Assembly: GCA_023078685.1 (NCBI GenBank)
Contig: JALGAS010000010.1
Span: 868,001 to 932,000 of the forward strand
DNA: 64,000 bases
Direction of reading: 5' to 3'
Origin: Neopestalotiopsis rosae
Taxonomy: Eukaryota > Ascomycota > Sordariomycetes > Amphisphaeriales > Sporocadaceae
This document shows, piece after piece, positions 55,646 to 64,000 of the stretch. Within the stretch, counting starts at the first letter, position 1. Each line of letters opens with the position of its first letter. Both the position numbers and the translations under genes were made by a program. The notes under the pieces were generated by a model. That model ran no database searches and was not told the DNA's origin. It saw only the letters and a list, made by a program, of their open reading frames with translations.

Positions 55646-58600
55646 ATGACTTCGGTCGTGCCCGCCGACCGCGCGTCAGTCATTCAACGAAAACGGGACA
55701 TATGCGGGTATGTAATATATCATCTTGTAGAGCTCGTTTTTCCGATGCAAATGATGTATAATGTGCCATGTTAACGATGTGCAGGTCAATTCGACAGTCG
55801 CGCAAGAGGAAGTTGAGGGAACTATATGCAGTCAACACCACTGTCTTTAATGACCTACCAAACTTGACTCTCGGCCAACTCGATGTCCCATCCACCGACG
55901 ATGTCGAAATCAAATTTCTTGAGGCGAATGAAATTTCCAAGTCCGTATAATTCCATTATTACATTTCGCTTTTGTTTTTTAATCGTCGCGTTCGTGTCGC
56001 GTCTTTCCGGCGCCCTCGCTCGGCGCAATCACCTTGCTAACTAACAGACCATTACTAGGGGACGCAAACTGAACGTACACACCATTCCGCCACGTGCCAA
56101 GTATCCATTGGGATCCTTCTTGCATCATGCTACCCTTGATGCTAAGGATAAGACTGCGACACAGTCAAACCAAGTTGCAACTCAGGATGGCACGAACCTT
56201 CTCAAGAACAAACCTTCAGCAATTCCGTCTATAAGCAATGGCCAACGACTTTCAGTTTCATCACCACGCTCACCGAGTGAGGCTGCACCTAAGCAGCCCC
56301 CGAATTTGCCAGCAGCGTCAATACGTCCTCAACACTCATCACAGCCAAGTCCGCACCCACCTCAATCGATACCCGCGCGAGAGAACAAAGCTGTGGCCGA
56401 AGCAAGGCTTCCAGGTACCCAACAACGTCCGATCGCAGCCAGTTTGAGTAATAAAAATGCGCCTGCTTCCTCAGGAAACAAAGTTGTGCCACCAAACCGT
56501 CATCATGACCAGTCCGCACCTGTTCCCGAGGCCCTGAAGCCAACTCAGACCAACATCCAGCCTCCCCAAGTGCAAACGGAACCCAAGTCGTCCAATCACG
56601 CTGTGCAGGAGGAGAACGCCCACAAAGCGCAAGCATCTGGGCAAGTACCTTCGAGTATGCCTGCTGCAAATAGTTTGAAGACCACGGGAAACCAGCCGTT
56701 CAACACAGGACGAGAGCCGACCCGACCAGTCGATACATTGTCTTCTCCGAGTTCTACGGTCCACACAGTGACTACACCTGCAGTTTTGGAGACCTCCTCC
56801 AATACAAGTCCTGAAAGCAACGGTTCGCGCTCGGAGGAGAGGCTGGCTGGTACGAAACCAGGCACGAAAGTTGAAGGAAAGCCAGAGGAGATATCATCGG
56901 CACCGGGGCAGAAGACGTTTGCTAATAACACCTCGAAAGAGCTAGAGGCACAACTTTTGCAAGACTCAGCTGATGCTGCAGCGTCTGGCAAGGCACAGAA
57001 TACCCAAGCAGTCGGCACCGACGCGACTTCTAAACCTCAAGAGAGGCCTGTTAGCTCCCCAACAGAAAATGCTATTCACGTGGCACCTGTGCCGTCTTCG
57101 ACTGAAGCTGCCAAGAGCATCTCTACAACGACTAGTGATATAGATGTGCAGCGAAAGCCGTTGGGTACAACTGGTGATGAGAGCGCAAGATCGGGATCAG
57201 ATCGCGATGCTTCAACCACCCATCCGCCAAACCGAGATCAGCCGCAGGTTTCAACAGGAGGAAGCATACGACAAAAATCAGTCGCCGAGATTCTATCTGG
57301 GCCGTCCTCCAAAGATTTACTAGCAGATCGTCAGTCTCAGGTGCCCATCACGCCAACTTCACAATCCCCGAGGCCCCGTGCCAGAAGTTTCACGGACAGA
57401 CAACGACTCAAGGAGAAGAGCAGGCTAGCTGGCGTAATTTTTGGAAAACAGCCACCTTCAGCATCGGACGGCGATAAATCTTTGGTTCATTCCCGAACAA
57501 AATCTGCAGGTCAAATGCCCACTGACGACTATTTCACACCTCTTTTTGTCCAAGGATTTTCTAGTGGGTCGAAATGGATGAAGCCGTTGGAGCAGATCCT
57601 GCACCACGCTCACAAGACAGTATCAACTCCAGATGCATACCTGCATATCAACGAGAGCCAGGCGTGCAAGGTTCTCAAGAGAGTCTACCATTTACAGCAG
57701 CAGGACAAGTGGTCATTACGTCAGCCGAAGAGATGTCCAGAGCCAGTCCGACAGACCAGCCAATGGGACGTTCTTTTGCAGGAAATGAAATGGATGCGAA
57801 CAGACTTTCGTCAAGAAAAGAAGTGGAAAATGACTGTTGCGCGGAACCTAGCGTACGCTTGTGCCGATTGGATTGCATATCCGGAGGAACGAGCAGAGCT
57901 TCAGGTTCACGCTGTTACTCCAGACTTTCCTCCCAAGGCAAAGTGGGTCGACAATGAGCTGGTATTCGATCGAGATATTGCGATGGTTAGCGGTGATGGC
58001 TTGGATGTTGCTGAGAGCCATGGCACCCCCGACTTGATTTCCTCTGCAGACAGCAACTCTCTTCTGGAGCAAGATGAGGAGCCTCACGACAACATTTTAG
58101 ACACTATTGCCCCCTCGGCCATATTTACACTCGATGACCACGAAGTGGTATTTGGACTTTCGGCATCTCCACACACGGATCGACTTCTGGAAGAGTTGCC
58201 ACTCTACGGGGCACCACTTCAAATTCCCGACACAGATCTCATCACACCCAAGCATGACCCCGATGCTCACTGGAAGCGAGAGGCTTTGCCATTGAGCAAG
58301 TTTGTTGAGGGACGTATGGAGTTGACGTCAAATGAGCCGCCACGCAAGCGGAGCCGATATCAGCACGCGCAAGAGGACACCGACGAGGAGCCCTTATTTG
58401 ATCAGCCACGTCCCAAAACTCAGCTCGAACCTGAAAACCCCGATGTTGCATTGTTCCGAAGCGACAGCAAGGCTATGCGAGACCGTTTACATGCTGGTCA
58501 TCAATTCCGCCCTCCCAGTGAACATACGATGCCCTTCCAGACATTTTACGAATCCAGAACATGCTCGCAGTGGACAGTTAGTGAGGATGATGAACTCAGA

Positions 58601-60247
58601 ACCTTGGTACGCGAGTACTCTTATAACTGGTCACTCATCTCGAGCATTCTGTCAACCAAGTCCATTTTCCCCTCGGGTGCGGAGCGACGAACCCCGTGGG
58701 AATGCTTCGAACGTTGGGTCATGCTTGAAGGTTTGCCACATGATATGTCCAAGACACAGTATTTCAAGTTGTGGCAGAACCGTATAGATCAAGCCCAACA
58801 GGTCATCCGGCAGCACAATGCCAATGCTCTTACCCAGCAGGCACAGCAGCAGCAACAGCAACAGCAACAGCAGCAACCCAACGGATCAGCTGGACCAGTC
58901 ACACCTATCATCAGGAAGCGACTTTCGTTGCCCGTCAAGGTCGAGCGACGTCGTAATCAAAAGCATCTCACCATGATTGATGCGATGCGAAAGCTGGCCA
59001 AGAAACGAGAAACAGCGGTTACAAAGCAACAGCATGCAGCAAATGTGGCCCAGATGCGCAAGCAGCAAGAACCGGCTCAACCGCGCGCGGGCCCCATCAA
59101 GACCCCGCGAGAGTATAGTATCATGCGATGGGAACGTGACCAAGCTATGGCAGAGAGGTTGGCTGAGCGAATGGCAGCGCATCAGCAACAGCGCATGGAG
59201 GCACAGCGTCGAGTACGAGCAGCCAACACCAGTGCCCCAACGAGCAATGCTAACCCCCAGTTGCAGGCCGCGTTACAAGCCAGAGCACAGCAAGGTCAAG
59301 CTGCACAGCTGCTTAGCGGGCAGACTCCCCAGGCGCCGCAAAATACACAGCAGCTCGGTGCTACTCACCCGCTCGCTAATGTGAACCGCCTCAATGCAGC
59401 CAACCAGATGGTTGTCAATGGTCAACCTCGACCACGAATGCCAATGCAGCAAGCTCCTACCAGTAATGCCAGCATGGGTCCCCTGAATGGTGGACTTGTT
59501 CCTCCTGTGCAGATGAATGGGAATGGGCAAGTTCAGATGCCTGTCGTTAATGGCCAAGCCAGAATGACCATCCCCACTCAGCCAGATCTCAATCTTGTCA
59601 TGCAGGCACAACGAATTTCGGAACAGCAGCGTCAGGCAGTGCAGATGCGTCAAGTCCAACAGCAAAATCATGTGCCCCAGCAAGGAAGTCCTGCTCTGCA
59701 AAACTCGCCGCCCGCAGCGCAAATGCGAGCAGCGGTCGCCAATGGCGTAAATCAGAAGAACTACATGAATAATGCCCAAACACAGGCTCTCATGGCACAG
59801 TTTAATGGGGCAACAAATCCGGGCTTGTCCACGCCGCCTGCTGGGGGCTTGAATATGCCAGCTGGTCAATCTTCCTCGCCCAGGCCTAACACCAACATGA
59901 CCCCCCAGATCCATCAGACATACGTGTCGCAACTCCAGAACGTTGAGGCGCAGATAAGACAGACGCATCCCAACACTCCTCAAGACGTTATACGGCAGAT
60001 GGCAACGCAGATGCTGCAGAACAGACATAACAGCCTGACGCAGTCTGCTATGAACGCTGCAGCCGGAGGCCAAGGGCAGGCTATTGCCAATGGGCCTCAT
60101 CAATACGCACAACTGCTCAGAGCTCAACAACAAGCTCAAGCACAAGCTGCTGCTGCTGCTAATGCACAGCAGCAAGCACAGTCGCAGCACCAACGTGCTT
60201 CGAGCGGCGGCAGTGCAACACCACCAGTGCCGACAATGCCAAAATGA
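55646..60247 (+). CDS. EAF1: NuA4 histone acetyltransferase scaffold EAF1/VID21
   Basis: Three exons, 55646-55707, 55785-55944 and 56048-60247, encode 1473 residues; introns are 77 and 103 bases and phases close. EAF1 is the platform subunit of the NuA4 histone H4/H2A acetyltransferase complex. After a long Ser/Pro-rich disordered region comes the HSA domain (about 555-610; WDVLLQEMKWMRTDFRQEKK, then ACADWIAYPEER), which binds actin and Arp4. A Myb/SANT domain follows (about 890-960; SQWTVSEDDELRTLVREYSY to FERWVMLEGLPHD). The remaining 500 residues are Gln/Met/Asn-rich. The family's N-terminal element (QRKRDI...RKRKLRELYAV) is assembled over the first junction. The short first exon is supported by the restored frame. 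HSA plus SANT in this order is diagnostic. Confidence 0.92.
58834..58877 (+). repeat. Polyglutamine (CAG/CAA) tract in EAF1
   Basis: A mixed CAG/CAA run encodes about fourteen residues, nearly all glutamine, just after the SANT domain of EAF1. Further shorter Gln runs occur to the end of the protein. Confidence 0.6.
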
Positions 60248-60878
60248 GGTACCTAGAAGGCGAGCAACGGAAACACTCCGTTGATGACTCAAGGAAGGAT
60301 ACCTGGTTGCCTCGTGCGGTCGTTCGGGATGCCTTTTACTCGAAGACCACAACGCCATGGCACGGGGCTCTCAAGACAGACAATACTGCAAAAGTAAACA
60401 AGTAATGGATTGCTTGTAGGAAGGTGTCAGCCAACCTGAGACCATGCGCTGAAGTCATGGTCATGTATACAACATGCCAATATTAGATAGTGTGGCGCGA
60501 TGAAGCGCGCAAGCACGCCTTGCATGATGAGGACAGCGACGAACATGAATATGAATACATTGTCAATACAATTCTAATATTAATCACGTCTCTGTCTTGT
60601 CCCGCCAAAGTGAACAATGTATGCAATTGAAACTTTTAACAATAATGAAGCTCATCATTCGAGTTAAGGTCGTATGTATAGTCTTTATCTGGTACATCAA
60701 GTACGAAGTAAGCGATAAGAACATATCAGTCTTATCGATTATGGCGGCGGAATCCGGGCGCCCCACTCAACTTTTTTTTTTCCCAGTCTGCTCGCTGCGA
60801 CAGGTTCTCAGCTTATGATTTCCAGGTCTTCCTCGATTCGAGCATCAAAGATTTGCAACAGCACAAACCGTCGCAAAC
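60248..60878. other. Intergenic region between EAF1 and MAK11
   Basis: About 630 bases between two genes on the same strand, containing the EAF1 3' region and the MAK11 promoter. A run of ten T residues lies near 60772-60781. No gene is supported. Confidence 0.5.
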
Positions 60879-62330
60879 ATGGCCAACAAGAGAAAGAGAG
60901 CGGAGCCTAGCAATGGAACTGCCAAAGAACCTTCGGCAGCCACCACCACCAAAAAAGCCAAGAAATCAGAACCCTTTACCGTCCAAATAGTAGCCGGCTC
61001 TTACGACAGAGTGCTCCACGGTATCACGGCCACCATCACGCCCGGCGAAGACAAAGCAGACTTTGCCGACACATTTCTGTTCAACGCCCATTCTTCCGCC
61101 ATTCGATGCATTGCCCTCTCCCCACCCTCGGCACCCGAGCCCGGCAAGGGCCAAAAGGTTATGCTGGCGACTGGCAGCACCGATGAGAGGATCAATGTGT
61201 TCAACATCTCGGCGCACCCACCGAGCCAAAAGTCAAAGGACGAGCAGGACCTGCTTTCCAAGATTGCGCCCCGCAAGATTCTCGAGAATTCCAAGAACCG
61301 TGAGGTCGGCGCTCTACTGCACCACAGTTCTACAGTCACCAAACTGGCTTTCCCGACAAAGGGCAAGCTCATCTCCGCGAGCGAGGACTCCACGATCGCC
61401 GTGACGAGAATCCGAGACATGACGGTCCTGAGCAGCATCAAGGTGCCGATTCCCAAGCAGTTTGGCCGGCCGAGCGGCGACACGGCGGCAATGGGCGGCG
61501 CGCCCTCGGGCGTCAACGACTTTGCGGTACACCCGAGCATGAAGCTCATGATTAGCGTCAGCAAGGGCGAGAAGAGCATGCGGTTGTGGAATCTCATGAC
61601 GGCGAAGAAGGCGGGAGTGCTCAACTTTGGCAGGGAAACGCTAGCTGCCGTGGGAGAAGGAAGACATTCAACGGGCGAGGGCAGGAAAATCGCATGGGAA
61701 CCCACAGCGGCAGAGGAGTTTGCCGTGGGCTTTGACCGGGACATTTTGATATTTGGCATGGACGGCACCCCGAAATGCAAAGTCATGCCCGACTCGCGGA
61801 CAAAGATTCACGAGTTCTCTTATGTCCCCTTGGGCGACAAGGAAGAGGACGGTTCTCTCTTATGTGTATCTACAGAGGATGGAAGAATCATGTTCTTCTC
61901 TACGAAAACAGAGGATTTGAGCGAGGTCACCACCGACGACGACAAGAAGAAGGAATCGTTATCAGTCGCCCAATTTGTGGCACAATTAGGCGGAAAGACC
62001 GCAGGAGTTCAGGGACGTATCAAAGACTTTTCTGTGCTCAAGCCTTCCGAGGACAGCGATGAGTTATACTTTACCTGTGGCAGCAGCGACGGCAAGATCC
62101 GTGTTTTCCGAACGAGCCTTGCGGAGCTGAAGAAGGCCAAAAAGGTCCAGGACAAGGAGAAGAAGCAGGTGGGCAAGCTGCTAGGAGCCTATGACACGCA
62201 AAACAGAATCACTTGCTTGGAGGCATTTGTTATGATACCCAGACCCGAAGGCATAGAGGATAGCGAGGATGAGCTCGAGGATGATGACTCGTCGGATGAC
62301 GACGATGAGGACGACGAGGACGAAGAATGA
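60879..62330 (+). CDS. MAK11: WD40 ribosome-assembly protein MAK11
   Basis: A single exon encodes 483 residues. MAK11 (PAK1-interacting protein 1 in animals) is a nucleolar WD40 protein needed for 60S ribosomal subunit assembly. A basic N-terminal tail (KRKRAEPSNG, then KKAKKS) probably gives nuclear localisation. WD40 blades follow: AHSSAIRCIALSPP near 71, LATGSTDERINVFNISAHPP near 96, HHSSTVTKLAF near 148 with SASEDSTIAVTRIRD, GVNDFAVHPSMKLMISVSKG near 211 with KSMRLWNLMTAKKAGVLNF, and YFTCGSSDGKIRVFRTSLAE near 402. The C-terminus is a nearly pure Asp/Glu/Ser tail of about 30 residues. Motifs and length fit the family. Confidence 0.9.
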   Translation: MANKRKRAEPSNGTAKEPSAATTTKKAKKSEPFTVQIVAGSYDRVLHGITATITPGEDKADFADTFLFNAHSSAIRCIALSPPSAPEPGKGQKVMLATGSTDERINVFNISAHPPSQKSKDEQDLLSKIAPRKILENSKNREVGALLHHSSTVTKLAFPTKGKLISASEDSTIAVTRIRDMTVLSSIKVPIPKQFGRPSGDTAAMGGAPSGVNDFAVHPSMKLMISVSKGEKSMRLWNLMTAKKAGVLNFGRETLAAVGEGRHSTGEGRKIAWEPTAAEEFAVGFDRDILIFGMDGTPKCKVMPDSRTKIHEFSYVPLGDKEEDGSLLCVSTEDGRIMFFSTKTEDLSEVTTDDDKKKESLSVAQFVAQLGGKTAGVQGRIKDFSVLKPSEDSDELYFTCGSSDGKIRVFRTSLAELKKAKKVQDKEKKQVGKLLGAYDTQNRITCLEAFVMIPRPEGIEDSEDELEDDDSSDDDDEDDEDEE

Positions 62331-64000
62331 TTGAAAAGTAATAGTCAATATATGACTGGTTGAATCCAATTCTGGTGTGTGGCTCATGCATGCAGATATG
62401 ATGAAAAGCTGCTGCCTCTTCGGGCATTTTACTTGTTTGTGGCTGCACTCGAATCAGACATGTCACTCTGGATAACAGGGAAAATATCCGCCGAGTGTGT
62501 TGCACAACATTAAACACTGATATGTCAAGGGCGGCGGGGTCGGATACGGCCAAGGTTGCTAGACTTTGTTCGAGTCACGACTGAGCTGGCGAGTTGAGGT
62601 GTAAGAAAATAACTTGCATAGGTTGGATGCTCAATGACCCGATTGGGCGATATGAAGCAACGACATGAACGCAAAAGCGGCACGACATGGCCGAGTGCAT
62701 GCATCGTATCGCGGAGAGATAGAGAGGAGTAGATGATTTGCGAAGCCGGGCCAGACCCTGGGTAAACAACAAATGATCAACCCCTCAACTTGCCCAGAGA
62801 TGTTGTGTTGCAGCAGGAGATCGAAAACAATCGGGCGGCACCACCCAAACCACCGCCCCAGTGCCGGACAACATGCGCCGCGAGAAGCGCATTCCTTCGC
62901 ACTAGGTACCGGTCAAGAGTGTGGGGTAGCGCTGCACATCAGTGGGCAGCTAAGAGTCATGCGCGTCGCCCGGACTGGAGCTGGGGCGTGCTGGGGTTCT
63001 TGTTAGCAGGGGAAGCGAGGGGGAGCGAGGGGAGAAAGCCACCAAGGCCACTGAGCGGGCCAGCATGTGATTCTGACAAGAATTTTTTAGTCTTGTAGCG
63101 GCCATGGAAAGCAGCCTCAAAGGTGGAGTCTGGTGTCGAAGGCGCCTAACCACAAATCTCGTGTCCCTGAGACCATTGTACGAGGATTGAGCCAGGTGCC
63201 CACTGGCAACCGGGCGGGTGGTGGTTCCATGAGACCACTAAAGCAACAGCTCATTGTCAGCTCAGGGCGTGTAATGTTTTGGCCCATTGGGCCCTCAAAC
63301 AGGCAAGGTCGGGTCTTGCAGCGCCTTGTCATGTACTTATTTCCGCCGAAGCTTCATTCGGGTTCGTGCCAGTCAACAAGTGGTTCCAATCCAGTCCAGA
63401 CGAGAGAGAGAGCACTGAAGAAAAGATGAAGCCAATGTATGTACCTTGATCGAATGCAACCCCTACTACCAAGGTACCTCGAGACCTCCATTACCTCCTA
63501 ACCCCCCTCTTTCTTCAGTGCGTCCAGTCTGGTGCAAATCAATCAATCAATGCTTTCCCATTATTCGTTTGGTTACTCCACTGCTCGAGCCTAAGGTGTC
63601 TCAACCCATTTACGGTACCGCTTGGATGCAAGAATGAGGAGAAGAAGAGAAGGGACGAGGAAGAAGAGGAGAAGTACCGTGGGTTCATTCATTTAGTAGG
63701 AAACTCTCGCCCTATCTTCTGTCTTGTAAACACACGAATTCAACCTTCTTTCACACTTCAGACACCAGACACACACTTTGTCTGCCGCTACTTAAGTGAA
63801 TCGATCCATCTGGTCTTATTATTTCTTTTGCAATCCGCGTCTGTTGTGTGGGTCGAGGGACCTGTCATAGTGCCAAATCCATCCATCGTCCCCAATCATA
63901 TTACGAACTATATCCCTACACCCTCAAGCGAAAACTAAACCTAGTGCTTGCTGTCCCAGCATCGACCAGAACTTTTTTCTTTTTCCTCTTTTCTTTCTTT
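62331..64000. other. Right-end region without a recognised gene
   Basis: About 1.7 kb to the window edge. A purine-rich run of GAGGAAGAAGAGGAG type lies at about 63631-63675, and the last 30 bases are almost all T and C. Pyrimidine tracts of this kind are common in fungal promoters and leaders, so a plus-strand gene may begin just beyond the edge; this is inference. Short frames here show no domains. Confidence 0.45.

Overview
The window looks like a chromosomal piece of a filamentous ascomycete. Genes are split by short introns (44 to 116 bases) with GTRNGT-type donors. The gene content is typically fungal: a Zn(II)2Cys6 regulator, a Dal5-type permease, an RNA-dependent RNA polymerase, PAN1, SNG1-like and EAF1/VID21 proteins. 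A NIS1-like secreted protein and general resemblance suggest a Sordariomycete, possibly Hypocreales; that placement is inference. No tRNA, rRNA, CRISPR, transposon or viral element could be supported.

Layout. 0-5.6 kb: the 3' end of an unrecognised acidic/coiled-coil protein gene, a very small calmodulin-like gene with an ATG-only coding exon, a NIS1-like secreted protein, and gene-poor DNA. 5.6-13 kb: a Dal5/ACS-type permease and an amidase transcribed divergently from a promoter rich in GATA sites, followed by a convergent Zn(II)2Cys6 transcription factor; together they look like a small nitrogen-source utilisation unit. 14.6-18.7 kb: an RNA-dependent RNA polymerase of the quelling type. 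19.4-31.7 kb: a DUF1295 membrane protein, VPS41 (HOPS complex) and, divergent from it, APC1 (anaphase-promoting complex). 33.3-36.9 kb: an SNG1-like membrane protein convergent with an AAAP amino-acid transporter. 38.2-43.9 kb: a small putative membrane protein, a metallophosphoesterase and a family-31 glycoside hydrolase. 44.8-49.3 kb: PAN1. 50.1-54.1 kb: an SRR1-like gene with a reading-frame discontinuity, an unrecognised four-exon gene model, and the splicing factor SPP2. 55.6-62.3 kb: EAF1/VID21 (NuA4) and MAK11 (60S assembly). The last 1.7 kb shows no gene.

Most genes are single-copy housekeeping genes with no evident functional link to their neighbours. The exception is the permease/amidase/regulator unit. 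I deduced exon boundaries by eye from splice signals and from protein continuity across junctions, and checked that phases add up. They are not supported by transcripts. Where a boundary is doubtful the entry says so.
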